Counted from the first letter of the stretch, positions 45,209 through 54,590 are shown. The stretch is DNA of 64,000 nt from an uncultured Collinsella sp. (GCA_900540855.1 UQHK01000001.1:206377-270376), one strand, 5' to 3'. The notes: a model not told the origin generated them from the sequence alone. Program-made: numbers and translations.

Positions 45209-46105
45209 TTAGCGGCAAAGCTCCTTGATGCGCGCAACGGCGCGTTCGATGTGTTCTTGCGGGGTGGAAGCGCCGGCGGTGATACCGATGTGGCGTGCGT
45301 CGGTTAACCACGCGGCCTGGAGCTCGGAAGCTTCCTCGATGTGATATGTACGCTCGCAGGCATCGGCGCAGATCTGTGCCAAGCGGCGGGTGTTGCCCGA
45401 GTTCTTGCCGCCCACCACGACCATGCAGTCGCAGCGGTTGGCAAGTGTGGCAGCTGCCTGTTGACGCTCACTCGTGGCGGCGCAGATGGTGTTGATCACA
45501 CGCAGCTCCTGCACGCGCGGGGTGATGGCGGCCACGACCTCAGCGAGGTTCTGCGCGGTCTGGGTGGTCTGCACAACCAGACCCACTTTGCCCTTGAGCG
45601 ACAGCTCGTCGGCGTCGGCGGCACAGCTCACGACCTGTGCGTCATCACCAGCATGGCCAAGAATGCCCTCGACCTCGGGGTGACCCGGCTCGCCCACGAC
45701 AATCACGCGGTAGCCCTCGCGCACCAGGCGCTCGGCCGCCACGTGGACCTTCTTCACGTAGGGGCAGGTGGCGTCGACCACGTCGAGGCCACGCTCACGT
45801 GCGGCATCGATCACCTGCGGCACCACACCGTGGGCGCGAATGATCACGGTGCCCGAAGCAGCGTCGTCCAAGGTGTCTGCCAGACCAACGCCTGCCTCGG
45901 CAAGCTCGCGCACCACGATGGGGTTATGAATGAGCGGACCCAGCGTGTGGACCTGAGTGCTCTCCCCCGCCTGCGGCGCGGCGGCCAGTGCCATGTCGAG
46001 CGCGCGCTGAACGCCGTAGCAGGTGCCGGCATGCGCGGCGATCTCGATGGTGGATACGACCTCCTCAGCGGCGGCCGCAGCGGTATTCATGACGTTCTCA
46101 CCCAT
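45209..46105 (-). CDS. ispH: 4-hydroxy-3-methylbut-2-enyl diphosphate reductase
   Basis: Last enzyme of the MEP isoprenoid pathway, producing IPP and DMAPP with a [4Fe-4S] cluster. The three cluster cysteines lie in AGTCYGVQRAL, DATCPYVKKVH and INTICAATSERQ, with conserved RAHGV and GGKNSGNT segments. Length is 298 from ATG 46105; an inner ATG at 46090 (MNTAAA) is also possible. It begins two bases after the plsC stop and ends two bases before the DUF512 gene. Confidence 0.95.
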   Translation of the reverse strand: MGENVMNTAAAAAEEVVSTIEIAAHAGTCYGVQRALDMALAAAPQAGESTQVHTLGPLIHNPIVVRELAEAGVGLADTLDDAASGTVIIRAHGVVPQVIDAARERGLDVVDATCPYVKKVHVAAERLVREGYRVIVVGEPGHPEVEGILGHAGDDAQVVSCAADADELSLKGKVGLVVQTTQTAQNLAEVVAAITPRVQELRVINTICAATSERQQAAATLANRCDCMVVVGGKNSGNTRRLAQICADACERTYHIEEASELQAAWLTDARHIGITAGASTPQEHIERAVARIKELCR

Positions 46106-46107
46106 GG

Positions 46108-46836
46108 CTAGAACCTGCCTGGGTGCTCGGCGCACAGGTCGTCACGCATGGCGTATACGCGGCTCATGGCCTCGGACTCAAACCATGCCAGGCGCTCCTT
46201 ACGCTTGAGCTCGGCCGGAGCATCGGATAGCGAGATGGCCTTGCCGGCGCGGATCCAGCACTTCTTGGGGCGCATGAGCCTTTTGCCCTTAGGCGTAATG
46301 TCGGACCAGCCACAAATGGCGAGCGGGTTGACGGGTGCCTTACCCATCTGAGCGATGAGCGCAAAGCCGCCATGGACCTCGGGCTTGATCTCGCGCGAGC
46401 GGATGCGCGTGCCCTCGGGGAAGATCAGGACGTCCTCACCGCGCTGCAGTGCATGCTGGGCGGCACGCAGACACTTCATGTCGGCGGTGCCACGCTCGAC
46501 GGGAATGCCACCCACGCGGCTAAAGGCCCAGCGCACAATCTTGCTCTTGGCGAACTCGGACTTAAAGATGGGGCGCACATGGCGGCCGCCAAAGAACAGT
46601 GCCGTCTCCACTGCCAGCAACTCGGCCATCGAGGTGTGGTTGCAGATGACCACGCTGCCGCGGCCTTCCTGGCGCTCAAACAGCAGGTCGACGTCTTCGA
46701 CCTTCCAGCGCCACATGAGCTTGGAGAAGACCCACAGGATGCCCATGACTACGGCGACAGTGCCGCGGATGAGCGCAGGGAACTCGGCGTAGGGGGCGTT
46801 GTAGTAATCCTCGGGCGTCTGCTTAAACAGGCGCAT
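46108..46836 (-). CDS. plsC: 1-acyl-sn-glycerol-3-phosphate acyltransferase family protein
   Basis: A 242-residue PlsC-type acyltransferase with one N-terminal membrane segment. Motif III FPEGTRIR and motif II GGIPVERG are normal. Motif I reads NHTSMAE, so the catalytic pair is H-x4-E instead of the near-universal H-x4-D. The enzyme should acylate lysophosphatidate, following PlsY. It sits between cmk and ispH in a close-packed run. Confidence 0.88.
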   Translation of the reverse strand: MRLFKQTPEDYYNAPYAEFPALIRGTVAVVMGILWVFSKLMWRWKVEDVDLLFERQEGRGSVVICNHTSMAELLAVETALFFGGRHVRPIFKSEFAKSKIVRWAFSRVGGIPVERGTADMKCLRAAQHALQRGEDVLIFPEGTRIRSREIKPEVHGGFALIAQMGKAPVNPLAICGWSDITPKGKRLMRPKKCWIRAGKAISLSDAPAELKRKERLAWFESEAMSRVYAMRDDLCAEHPGRF

Positions 46837-46839
46837 GGG

Positions 46840-47526
46840 CTACCTCCTTTGGTTGATGAGGTCCTCGATTATCGAGACGACCTCGTCGATGGTGTGGGCG
46901 GTGGAGTCGACGTGCACGGCGTCCTCGGCGGGCACGAGCGGTGCGACCTCGCGGCTGCTGTCGAGTTTGTCGCGCTGCTTGAGGGCGTCGAGGGTTTCGT
47001 CGACCTCGGTCTCGAGCTGCTCTTCGGTGAGCGGCTGGGCGTCGTTTTGATGGCGCTGCAGCACGCGGCGACGGGCGCGCTCGCGGGGGTCGGCGGTCAG
47101 GAACACCTTGACCTGCGCGTTGGGGAACACGACGGTGCCGATGTCGCGACCCTCGGCCACGATATCGCGGTCCTCGGCGGCGCGGCGCTGATGGATGAGC
47201 ATGGCGGCGCGTACGCCCGGGTAGGCCGAGACCTTGGAGACGTTGGCGTCCACCTGCGGGGTGCGGATGGCAGCCGATGCGTCCGCACCGTCAATGGTCA
47301 AGCGCGTGTCCTCGCCGGTGCCGTTGGTAAAGTGGATCTCGATCTGCTTTGCGAGGGCGTCGATGGCCGCCTCATCGTCCAGATTGATGCCGCGGTCGAG
47401 CGCGGCGAAGGTGACGGCGCGATACATGGCGCCCGTGTCGAGTTTGTTAAAGCCCAGCTGGCGGGCGATCTCCTTGGCGATGGTGGACTTGCCGGAACCG
47501 GCGGGGCCGTCGATGGCGACGATCAT
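46840..47526 (-). CDS. cmk: (d)CMP kinase
   Basis: Phosphorylates CMP and dCMP. The P-loop GPAGSGKST is at residues 6-14, with the substrate segment KLDTGAMYRAV and GRDIGTVVFPNA. Length is 228 from ATG 47526, which has AAGGAAG six bases upstream. An open extension upstream is Pro/Ser/Arg-rich with no family match and is rejected. Neighbours plsC and the rluB-like gene fit the common Gram-positive order of scpA, scpB, pseudouridine synthase and cmk. Confidence 0.95.
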   Translation of the reverse strand: MIVAIDGPAGSGKSTIAKEIARQLGFNKLDTGAMYRAVTFAALDRGINLDDEAAIDALAKQIEIHFTNGTGEDTRLTIDGADASAAIRTPQVDANVSKVSAYPGVRAAMLIHQRRAAEDRDIVAEGRDIGTVVFPNAQVKVFLTADPRERARRRVLQRHQNDAQPLTEEQLETEVDETLDALKQRDKLDSSREVAPLVPAEDAVHVDSTAHTIDEVVSIIEDLINQRR

Positions 47527-47593
47527 GCAATGCTTCCTTTCGATAGTTGATGTGCTGGTATGGGACGCGGGCGCTGGGGGGTTGGCGGACTGG

Positions 47594-48565
47594 CTAGCTC
47601 GTGTAGCGCTCGCGGTAGGTGTTGCGCTTGGGTGCGGAGCCGTGGCTACCGTGGTGGCGCGTGCGGCTCGCAGTGTTGGCCGCGGGCGCGCCGGCGCGCT
47701 TGGAGGCGGCCTGCTTGGGCGGGATGCCGCCGGCCTTGAGAATCTGCACCTCGCGCTCGGAGAGCTCGCGCCACGAGCCCTTGGCCACGTCCTTGAGCTC
47801 CAGGCCGGCAAAGTTACAACGGTGCAGGCGGATCACCGGGTGGTGGATCTTGCTCAGCATGCGCTTGACCTGGTTCTTTCGGCCCTCGCGGATGATGACC
47901 TCCACGGCGGTGGTGCCGGGCTTGACGCCTTGCGGAGCCACGGCCTCGGCTTCGCGCGCGTTGATGACGCGGCAGATCGCCGGCTGGCACAGGCCGTCGT
48001 CGAGCTCGATGCCGCGGCGGAGCGGTTCCAAGTCGCGATCGGTCAGGTGGCCGTCCACAAGCGCCTGGTAGGTCTTGTAGACGTGCTTGCTGGGGTGCAG
48101 CAGATCCTGCGACAGGTCGCCGTCGGTGGTAAAGAGCAAAAGGCCCGTGGTGTCGCGGTCCAGACGACCCACCGGGAAGAGCCCCGGAAAGCGGTCGCGC
48201 GGGACCAGGTCGGCCACGCAAGGGCGCTCCTGCGGATCGCTCATGGTGGTGAGGTAGCCGGTCGGCTTGTAGAGCATCAGGTACGCGGCGCCCTGGTTGA
48301 GCTTGACGGGCATGCCGTCGACCTCGATATGGTCGCGGTCGACGTCGACCTTGGTACCCAGTTCGGTCGCGACCTGGCCGTTGACGGTCACGCGGCCGGC
48401 GGTCATCAGGTCCTCCGAGCCGCGGCGGCTCGCCACGCCCGCGCGCGCCAAAAAGCGCTGCAGGCGCATGGTGTGCGGGTAGACGGGCTGGGCGTCACCT
48501 ACGGGCATTGTGGCGCCCGTGGCGCTTGCGATGCGCGTCTCCTCTGCTTCGTTAGTCCTCGTCAT
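47594..48565 (-). CDS. RNA pseudouridine synthase, RsuA/RluB family
   Basis: A 323-residue pseudouridine synthase. An S4 RNA-binding domain (RLQRFLARAGVASRRGSEDL) near the N-terminus is followed by the catalytic domain with the active aspartate in PVGRLDRDTTGLL and KTYQALVDG. A basic C-terminal tail rich in Arg/His follows. Position beside scpB points to the RluB type, which modifies 23S rRNA. ATG 48565 has GGAGG upstream and overlaps scpB by 14 bases. Confidence 0.9.
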   Translation of the reverse strand: MTRTNEAEETRIASATGATMPVGDAQPVYPHTMRLQRFLARAGVASRRGSEDLMTAGRVTVNGQVATELGTKVDVDRDHIEVDGMPVKLNQGAAYLMLYKPTGYLTTMSDPQERPCVADLVPRDRFPGLFPVGRLDRDTTGLLLFTTDGDLSQDLLHPSKHVYKTYQALVDGHLTDRDLEPLRRGIELDDGLCQPAICRVINAREAEAVAPQGVKPGTTAVEVIIREGRKNQVKRMLSKIHHPVIRLHRCNFAGLELKDVAKGSWRELSEREVQILKAGGIPPKQAASKRAGAPAANTASRTRHHGSHGSAPKRNTYRERYTS

Positions 48566-49280
48566 GCAAATCCTCCGAGGTCTCGTCGACGACCAGGGTC
48601 TCCAAGTCCTCGACTGCCTCAACATCTTCAACATCGGTATCGAGCAGTTCGCGCTCTTCGTCCAGGTCCTCAGCCTGCTCCTCGAGCGTGGACTGAATGC
48701 TGCGGCCGCTCAGGCGCTCGCGGATAAACTGGCGCGATTGCTCGTCGGGCGCAAACTGTTCCAGATCGGGCAGGTCGCGGGTGGAGCGCAGGCCGAACTT
48801 TTCCAAGAAAGCGTTGGTCGTGCCGTAGATGATGGCCTGACCGCGCTCGGGGTCGCGACCGAGCTCGCGCACCAGACCCTTGTCCACGAGCGACGCGATG
48901 ACGCCGTCGGAGTTGACGCCGCGGATGCCCTTGACCACCTCGCGCGTGACGGGCTGGTGGTAGGCGATGACGGCTAGGGTCTCGAGCGCCGCCTGCGAAA
49001 GCTTTTGCGTGTCCCAGCTCAGCACATAGGCCTCGACCACATCGTGGTAGGCGGGGTGGGTAAACAGGCGCCAGCCACCAGCGACCTCGCGCAGCTGAAA
49101 GCCGCGGTTGGCCTCCTCGTACTCAACTTTGAGCTCGGCGAGCAGCGATGCGCACTCACCGGGGGCGATGTCCAGCGCACCTGCCAGCGCGGGCGCGCTC
49201 ACGGGATCGCTCGACACCAGCAGCAGCGCCTCGAGGGCGCCTTTGAGGCTGTTTGCCTCCAGCGTAGAAAGGGTTGACAT
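48552..49280 (-). CDS. scpB: Segregation and condensation protein ScpB
   Basis: Winged-helix kleisin-interacting subunit of the SMC-ScpAB condensin. The N-terminal LKGALEALLLVSSDPVS and the later ETLAVIAYHQPVTR and GRAxxxG-type turn are characteristic. An acidic C-terminal tail of about 50 residues extends beyond the usual fold. It follows scpA after 11 bases; smc is not in the window. Confidence 0.93.
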   Translation of the reverse strand: MSTLSTLEANSLKGALEALLLVSSDPVSAPALAGALDIAPGECASLLAELKVEYEEANRGFQLREVAGGWRLFTHPAYHDVVEAYVLSWDTQKLSQAALETLAVIAYHQPVTREVVKGIRGVNSDGVIASLVDKGLVRELGRDPERGQAIIYGTTNAFLEKFGLRSTRDLPDLEQFAPDEQSRQFIRERLSGRSIQSTLEEQAEDLDEERELLDTDVEDVEAVEDLETLVVDETSEDLHDED

Positions 49281-49291
49281 AGTTGCCGCTC

Positions 49292-50101
49292 CTATTCGGT
49301 GAGCTCGGGGCCCTCGCCAGGCACGTATGCCTCGGCGCCCTCGACTCGGTTGATGCAGATGGTTCCAAAGATCTCGTCCTGGCTCAGCGTGAGCGAGCCG
49401 CGTTTGGCGAGCTCCAGCATGGCTAGGAAGGTGACGACGAGCTGCTCGGTGGTGGCGTCGCCGTCCAGCAGCTCGCGAAAGGTGCAGGTTTGGTGCGCCA
49501 TGGTAAAGCGGTCGACCGAGGCCACCGTCAGGTCGAGCGGCACGCGATGCGGCGCCACGTGCTCGGCCTCCAGCAGGAAGGTCTGGCGCTTGCCGTCCAG
49601 GTCGGCGCAGATGACGGCGAGGCCGCGCAGAGTGATGCCAGCCAGGTAGTCGGGCATAAGGCCCAGAAACTCGGGGTCGGGGCCGGCCACGCGCGGATGC
49701 ATGCGGCTCTCGGCCTGCATCCGCGCGCCAAGGGCTGCCGCTGCGCCCTTAAACTGTTTGTAAGCGATTAGACGCTGGATCAGGACCTCGCGCAGGGCAT
49801 CACCGTCGAGAGCACTGAGTTCCTCGAGGTCTTCGTCGTCCTCGTAATCGTCGTCGGTGTTGCGCGGTGCCTCCTGGGGCACCAGCGAGGCGGCCTTAAT
49901 GTCCAGAAGGGTTGCCGCGACCAGCAAAAAGTCGCTCGCCACGTCCAGGTCCAGCGCCTCGATGCGCTCGACCTCGGCAAGGTATTGCTCGGCCACCTCG
50001 CTAATGGAGATGGCGCCGATATCAACTTTTTGGCGGGTTACCAGCTGCAGCAGCAGGTCGAACGGTCCGCTGTAGACCTGCGTCGACACGCGATACGACA
50101 T
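49292..50101 (-). CDS. scpA: Segregation and condensation protein ScpA
   Basis: Kleisin subunit bridging SMC heads. The N-terminal family signature GPFDLLLQLVTRQKVDIGAI is clear, and the C-terminal winged helix (FLAMLELAKRGSLTLSQDE) fits. Length of 269 is normal. The M50 protease gene ends 84 bases upstream. Confidence 0.94.
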   Translation of the reverse strand: MSYRVSTQVYSGPFDLLLQLVTRQKVDIGAISISEVAEQYLAEVERIEALDLDVASDFLLVAATLLDIKAASLVPQEAPRNTDDDYEDDEDLEELSALDGDALREVLIQRLIAYKQFKGAAAALGARMQAESRMHPRVAGPDPEFLGLMPDYLAGITLRGLAVICADLDGKRQTFLLEAEHVAPHRVPLDLTVASVDRFTMAHQTCTFRELLDGDATTEQLVVTFLAMLELAKRGSLTLSQDEIFGTICINRVEGAEAYVPGEGPELTE

Positions 50102-50185
50102 CTTCGACCTCCTTTGACGGCGCCTTCGCGGCGCGGTTTGGGTGCATGTTGCGACCGTTTTGCGCGGTCGACCTGTAAGTTTACC

Positions 50186-50869
50186 TTAGATGCCGGCGAT
50201 TGCGAAGTCGAGCAGCCACTCAGCCAGCGGATACACGGTAACGTCGAAATAGCGGCCGATCACGTCGATGCCAGTCCACATGGGCAGCAGATACAGCACC
50301 AGGATGAGGATGGGCATAGCGTATTGCTGCAGGCGGTAGTAGTTGGCGAGTGCCTTGCCTTTTAGGAACGGCACGATGATCGACGAGCCATCGAGCGGCG
50401 GGATCGGGATGAGGTTAAAGAACGCGAGCGACAGGTTGACCACGATAAACGTGGCGCCGAAGTTCATGATTTGGGACGCCACGGCAAAGGACATGCTTGC
50501 GTAGAGGTTGCCATACGCTGCGTGCATGAGGGCGGCCGCGAGGCACGCGAGCGCGATGTTCGATGCGGGGCCGGCCGTGCTCACCAGGACCTCGTCGCGC
50601 TTGGGGTGCTTGAGGTTGTTGAGGTAGACGGGCACGGGCTTGGCAAAAGCGAACACCGGGCCGCCGGCGGCGAGCATAAGTAGCGGCAGGAGGATGGTGC
50701 CAAACGGGTCGATGTGGTTGAGCGGGTTGAGCGACACGCGACCGCGCGAACGGGCCGTCTTGTCGCCGAGCGCCCAGGCCGCGGCGGCGTGTGCGCTTTC
50801 GTGGATCACGATGCCGACGATGACGGCGACGGCGCTAGCAAGCAGGTTCATCAGGTAGCTGTTGGACAT
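50186..50869 (-). CDS. Site-2 protease family (M50) membrane peptidase
   Basis: A 227-residue membrane metalloprotease with about six spans. The zinc motif HExxH is HESAH in GIVIHESAHAAAAWALGD (about residues 23-27), and the third ligand lies in IPPLDGS. Compact M50 proteins of this type next to scpAB are widespread in Gram-positive bacteria; their substrates are mostly unknown, although the class can process anti-sigma factors. Confidence 0.9.
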   Translation of the reverse strand: MSNSYLMNLLASAVAVIVGIVIHESAHAAAAWALGDKTARSRGRVSLNPLNHIDPFGTILLPLLMLAAGGPVFAFAKPVPVYLNNLKHPKRDEVLVSTAGPASNIALACLAAALMHAAYGNLYASMSFAVASQIMNFGATFIVVNLSLAFFNLIPIPPLDGSSIIVPFLKGKALANYYRLQQYAMPILILVLYLLPMWTGIDVIGRYFDVTVYPLAEWLLDFAIAGI

Positions 50870-50878
50870 GGCGCTCCC

Positions 50879-51175
50879 CTAGCGGACGCGGCGCGAGGCG
50901 CGCGTGAGCAGGTAGTCGATCACAAACAAAATGACGACGACGATGGCGTAATCCAGGCGGAACACGCCGCCAAAGGGCGATGTAATGACGCCGTAGCCGG
51001 CGATGGCGCTCGGCAACGCGCGCGAGAGCTCAACGACAAAGCCCACGATCTGCAGCTTGGCGGTGAGGCCGCTAAAACACAGCAGCACGGTCATCGCGCT
51101 CATAAAGATGCCGCAGATGCGACAGGCGATGGCGACGATGCTCATCGCCACGGCAGCGGCCTTACGAGAGTTCAC
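50879..51175 (-). CDS. Small two-span membrane protein
   Basis: A 98-residue protein with hydrophobic segments near residues 10-35 and 72-92 ([15 protein letters not shown]). GTG 51175 is chosen because AGGAG lies eight bases upstream; an inner ATG (MSIVAIA) is possible. It overlaps the ABC-F gene by 14 bases and precedes the M50 gene by 9 bases, so it is in the same transcript. No family is recognised; YggT-like proteins share this size and topology. Confidence 0.65.
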   Translation of the reverse strand: MNSRKAAAVAMSIVAIACRICGIFMSAMTVLLCFSGLTAKLQIVGFVVELSRALPSAIAGYGVITSPFGGVFRLDYAIVVVILFVIDYLLTRASRRVR

Positions 51176-53195
51176 GCGCGGTCTCCTCTTCGATCTGGGT
51201 GGAAAGCTCCAGCCATTCGTCCTCGAGCTTGGGCAGCTCCTGCTTAAGCCCGTTATATTCCCCCAGCGCGGCGTTGAACTTGTCCTGATCGGCATAAAGC
51301 TCTTCACTTGCCATCAATTCCATAAGCTCGTCATAGCGGGCGCGCTTTTTGTCAAGCTCGGTCTCGATCTTCTTGAGCTGGTTGCGAACGCCCTTGAGCT
51401 TTTTGTTGAGCGCGGCGCGGGCCTGGGCCTCGGCGCGCTTTTGCTCCTTGGTCTTTTTGCCCTCGGCCGGTTTGGGGGCTGCGGCGGGGTTGTTGGCCTG
51501 GGCGGCGTTGGCTTTGGTGGACTTGGCCGCGGCAGGCGCACTCTCCATGGACGCCTCGGCGGCGGCGCGGGCCGCGAGGTCCTCGCGCTTGTAGAGGTAG
51601 TAGTCGTAGTCGCCGTCGTAAACCGTGACCTTGCCGTCGCGGATATCGATGACGCGGTTGGCCACGGCGCGCACCAGGTGCTCGTCGTGGCTGATCAGCA
51701 CGATGGTGCCGGGGAAGTTTTGCAGGGCGTTTTCGAGCATATCCACCGAGTCGATGTCCAGGTGGTTGGTGGGCTCGTCCAGGCACAGGAGCGCCTCGGG
51801 CGCCACGAGCATCTTGGCCAGGGCCAGACGCGCCTTTTCGCCGCCGGAGAGGACGCGTACCTGTTTTTCGATTGCGTCGTTGTCGCTAAACAGGAAGGCG
51901 CCCAGCAGGCTGCGCTGCTGCGGCACGGTCCACTTGGGCGTGACGGTGTCGATCTCTTGCAGGACGGTGTTGGACTCGGTCATGCCCTCGAGCGCGTGCT
52001 GGGCGTAGTAGGCCACGCCCACGTTGGTGCCCAGATCGCGGGTGCCGGTGGTGGGCGGCTCCAGGCCGGCGAGGATCTTCATGAGCGTGGACTTGCCGGC
52101 GCCGTTGGGGCCGACGAGCGCCACATGCTCGCCGCGGTAGAGTTTGAGGTCGATATCGCTGTAGATGTGCTTGTCGCCGTAGGACTTGGACACGCCCTCG
52201 AGGCCCACGACCATGTCGCCGGAGCGCGGCGGGTCGGGGAACTTAAAGTCGATGTGCTTGTGGCCCTCGGGCAGGATGACGAGCTCCTTTTTGATCTGCT
52301 CGATCTTGCGGATGCGCTCCTGCGCCTGGGCGGCCTTGGTGGGCTTATAGCGGAACTTGTCTACGAAGACCTGCATGTGGGCGATGTCGCGCTCCTGGGC
52401 GGCACGCTTTGCGCGCATCTGCTCCAGGTTGTCCTCGCGCTGCTTGAGGTAGCTGCTGTAGTTGCCGGTGTAGGTGGTTACGCGGCGGTTCTCGAGTGCG
52501 GCGACGTGGTCGACGCAGGCGTCCATAAACGCGCGGTCGTGGCTGACGATGAGCACAGCGCCGTCATAGTTGGCGATAAAGCCGCGCAGCCACTGGACGC
52601 TCTCGAGGTCCAGGTGGTTGGTGGGCTCGTCCAGAAGCAGCAGGTCGGGGTGACGCAGGAAGAGCTTTGCCAGCGCAATACGCATCTGCCAGCCGCCGGA
52701 GAACTCGGAGCATGGGCGCTCAAAGTCGGTGACCTTAAAGCCCAGGCCGGACAGGATCTTGCGGGCGTTGCTCTCGAGCTCGTAGCCGCCCAGGTGCTCA
52801 AAGCGGTCCTGGACCTGGCCGTACTCGTTAAGGAGTGCGTCGACGTCCTTGCCCTGCTCGGAGAGCTCGGTGATCTGGGCCTGCAGCTCGTTAGCGCGCT
52901 CGCCCATGCGGCGGATTTCCTTGGCGGCGGCCATGACCTCGGCAAGAATGGTGGTGTCCTTTTGCTCCAGATTAGTTTCCTGCTCTAGGTAGCCCACCTG
53001 GCAGTCCTTTGCGTACTGGACCTGGCCAGCGTCGGGGCTGTCGATGCCCATGATGATCTTGAGCATGGTGGTTTTGCCGGCGCCGTTGGGGCCCACGAGC
53101 GCGAAGCGCTCGCCGGGGTTGATCTGGAAGGACGCGCCGCTAAAGAGGACACGTGCGCCGAAGCTTTTTTCGATCTTGTCGACCAGGAGGATCAT
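51162..53195 (-). CDS. ABC-F family ATPase
   Basis: A 677-residue soluble protein with two ABC domains. Walker A motifs are GPNGAGKTT and GPNGAGKST, signatures FSGGWQMR and [12 protein letters not shown], and Walker B strands [12 protein letters not shown] and [13 protein letters not shown] long P-site tRNA-interaction linker separates them and an Ala/Lys-rich linker leads to a C-terminal coiled coil. ABC-F proteins act on ribosomes to relieve stalling or give antibiotic resistance; subtype cannot be fixed here. It lies just downstream of tRNA-Ala on the same strand. Confidence 0.93.
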   Translation of the reverse strand: MILLVDKIEKSFGARVLFSGASFQINPGERFALVGPNGAGKTTMLKIIMGIDSPDAGQVQYAKDCQVGYLEQETNLEQKDTTILAEVMAAAKEIRRMGERANELQAQITELSEQGKDVDALLNEYGQVQDRFEHLGGYELESNARKILSGLGFKVTDFERPCSEFSGGWQMRIALAKLFLRHPDLLLLDEPTNHLDLESVQWLRGFIANYDGAVLIVSHDRAFMDACVDHVAALENRRVTTYTGNYSSYLKQREDNLEQMRAKRAAQERDIAHMQVFVDKFRYKPTKAAQAQERIRKIEQIKKELVILPEGHKHIDFKFPDPPRSGDMVVGLEGVSKSYGDKHIYSDIDLKLYRGEHVALVGPNGAGKSTLMKILAGLEPPTTGTRDLGTNVGVAYYAQHALEGMTESNTVLQEIDTVTPKWTVPQQRSLLGAFLFSDNDAIEKQVRVLSGGEKARLALAKMLVAPEALLCLDEPTNHLDIDSVDMLENALQNFPGTIVLISHDEHLVRAVANRVIDIRDGKVTVYDGDYDYYLYKREDLAARAAAEASMESAPAAAKSTKANAAQANNPAAAPKPAEGKKTKEQKRAEAQARAALNKKLKGVRNQLKKIETELDKKRARYDELMELMASEELYADQDKFNAALGEYNGLKQELPKLEDEWLELSTQIEEETARELS

Positions 53196-53226
53196 GCTGC
53201 CGCCTTTGACCTTGTGTGCCTATATG

Positions 53227-53256
53227 AAAAAAGGCCCCAACTTGCGTTGGAGCCTC
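53227..53256 (-). terminator. Terminator of tRNA-Ala copy 1
   Basis: On the - strand AGGCTCCAAC and GTTGGGGCCT form the stem around GCAA, followed by TTTTTT. An identical structure is at 54210-54239. Confidence 0.85.
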
Positions 53257-53270
53257 ATTCAATGCTCGGG

Positions 53271-53343
53271 TGGAGACGAGGGGGATCGAACCCCTGACCT
53301 CTTGACTGCCAGTCAAGCGCTCTCCCAGCTGAGCTACGCCCCC
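53271..53343 (-). tRNA. tRNA-Ala (GGC), copy 1
   Basis: A 73-base cloverleaf on the - strand. The acceptor starts GGGGGCG, the D-arm is AGCTCAGCTGGGAGAGC, the anticodon loop CTGGCAG carries GGC, and the T-loop is TTCGATC. The 3' CCA is not encoded. Confidence 0.93.
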
Positions 53344-53355
53344 GTGCGAAGAAGT

Positions 53356-53384
53356 ACTATACGGGAACTCGGACGGCGATGCAA
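53356..53384 (-). promoter_or_regulatory. Promoter of tRNA-Ala copy 1
   Basis: On the - strand TTGCAT (53379-53384), a 17-base spacer and TATAGT (53356-53361) precede the tRNA by about 12 bases. Copy 2 has the same elements. Confidence 0.75.
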
Positions 53385-53400
53385 GGACAATTTTGGAAAA

Positions 53401-53596
53401 ACTTTCCGGGGGGCGGGCGCCGGAGTCCCGCGGGGCCGGGCCAGCCTGCGGAGCGCCTGGCCCCCGCACGGCCCCTACGCCGGCCGACTTGGCGCGCGGA
53501 ACGCGACCCTCCCCGCGCAACCGGATTTCCTATGCGTCGCCAGTCCCATTATCGGGTCCGATTGCGAACCGTCCCTCATCCGCGCCTCAGAACTAT
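53401..53596. other. GC-rich stretch without a supported gene
   Basis: Frames here lack start signals and family features. It separates the tRNA-Ala repeat from the element at 53597 and differs from the matching spacer after copy 2. Confidence 0.5.
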
Positions 53597-53746
53597 GCCG
53601 GTTTACTACGATGAATCTGGAATGTTCGACCACGCACGTCTTTTCGTTAACCGTCGGACTCTCTACCTGCTGTTTTGCAAACTGAGAACACGCGGTGGTC
53701 GAAGGTCGCCGATCCGTCGTAGTAAACCAGCATGGTTTTGAAATGG
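53597..53746. repeat. Element with inverted ends, copy 1
   Basis: It begins GCCGGTTTACTACG and ends CGTAGTAAACC(A)GC, with an internal inverted pair TTCGACCACGC near the left and GCGGTGGTCGAA near the right. A diverged copy lies at 54591-54745. No reading frame is convincing. Confidence 0.65.
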
Positions 53747-53968
53747 CATCAGGTTGATTTCACGCTGAAATGTCTTGAAGCCCTGAATTTAAGGCCTTAA
53801 CTTTTTATAAAACACTTCTTATCTGCGACGGGCCTAGATTAGCTGTTGTTTAGCATCGAACTTGATCTTGCGTTGTGCGACTTGCTCGTGCATGGTAGTA
53901 TTTCACGACGTGAAGCGAAGAAATTAGGCCTGAGTTGCCTTTGCTAGAATTGCATTCACCGTTCATAA
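53747..53968. other. AT-rich gap before the CAU tRNA
   Basis: No gene is supported. The sequence leads to the CAU tRNA and probably holds its promoter, which I could not fix. Confidence 0.4.
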
Positions 53969-54044
53969 GGGCTCTTGGCGCAACGGTCAGCGCAGGGGAC
54001 TCATAATCCCTGGGTTCTGGGTTCGAATCCCGGAGGGCCCACCA
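53969..54044 (+). tRNA. tRNA with CAU anticodon (Met or Ile2)
   Basis: A 76-base cloverleaf on the + strand. Acceptor arms GGGCTCT/AGGGCCC pair, anticodon arm GGGGA/TCCCT encloses loop CTCATAA with anticodon CAT, the T-loop is TTCGAAT, and CCA is encoded. It is not an initiator, which has a GGG/CCC-type anticodon stem base next to the loop. Elongator Met and lysidine-modified Ile2 cannot be separated here. Confidence 0.88.
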
Positions 54045-54209
54045 GAGTATTTCGAGGCTGGGCATTACGCCCGGTCTCTTTGTTATTGGCGCTGCAGACT
54101 AGGTTTGCTATCCAGAAACGTAAAGTTATTAACATTCATATTCGTAATTAACAATGGGTATGTCGCCAAGATGCTGCCCAGTCAACACATGGCGTAAATC
54201 GATAGATAT

Positions 54210-54239
54210 GAAAAAAGGCCCCAACTTGCGTTGGAGCCT
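54210..54239 (-). terminator. Terminator of tRNA-Ala copy 2
   Basis: Same stem, loop and T-run as at 53227-53256. Confidence 0.85.
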
Positions 54240-54254
54240 CATTCAATGCTCGGG

Positions 54255-54327
54255 TGGAGACGAGGGGGATCGAACCCCTGACCTCTTGACTGCCAGTCAA
54301 GCGCTCTCCCAGCTGAGCTACGCCCCC
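54255..54327 (-). tRNA. tRNA-Ala (GGC), copy 2
   Basis: Sequence identical to copy 1 at 53271-53343, anticodon GGC, no encoded CCA. Confidence 0.93.
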
Positions 54328-54339
54328 GTGCGAGAAAGT

Positions 54340-54368
54340 ACTATACGGGAACTCCCCCGCCGATGCAA
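54340..54368 (-). promoter_or_regulatory. Promoter of tRNA-Ala copy 2
   Basis: TTGCAT (54363-54368), 17-base spacer and TATAGT (54340-54345) on the - strand, as in copy 1 although the spacer bases differ. Confidence 0.75.
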
Positions 54369-54590
54369 GGACAATTTTGGAAAAGATTTTACGGTGCGTG
54401 GAACGGCGCGGGGCCGAAGGGACACACGATGCCCGAAATAGCCCGCGGGGCGCGCCCCAGGTGCCGCCGGCCAGAACAAAGCAATCCGCGGTGCTTCCGC
54501 GGGAGGGTTTCGTCTGAGCCCCTCTCCGCGCCTTCGGGTCAATTTACTGAATCGTGCGCAGCTCGCGCCAGCTGGTCGCTTCATAAACGG

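Larger units (their letters stand above)
53222..53400. repeat. Direct repeat carrying tRNA-Ala, copy 1
   Basis: This 179-base segment is almost identical to 54206-54384 and includes promoter, tRNA-Ala and terminator. The few differences lie just upstream of the tRNA. Confidence 0.85.
54206..54384. repeat. Direct repeat carrying tRNA-Ala, copy 2
   Basis: Second copy of the 179-base segment at 53222-53400, 984 bases downstream in the same orientation. Confidence 0.85.

Noticed and set aside
47527..47811. N-terminal extension of cmk
   Set aside because: The extra 95 codons are Pro/Ser/Ala/Arg-rich, overlap the pseudouridine synthase gene and precede a well-spaced ribosome-binding site at the shorter start.
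51003..52988. Long open frame on the + strand (661 codons)
   Set aside because: Antisense of the ABC-F gene, which has both ABC domains intact.
53379..53741. Overlapping + strand frames after tRNA-Ala
   Set aside because: Arg/Pro-rich frames without start signals; the same span contains the repeat element with inverted ends.
53969..54044. Initiator tRNA-fMet
   Set aside because: The anticodon is CAU, but the anticodon stem is GGGGA/TCCCT and the acceptor end is paired, unlike initiator tRNA.
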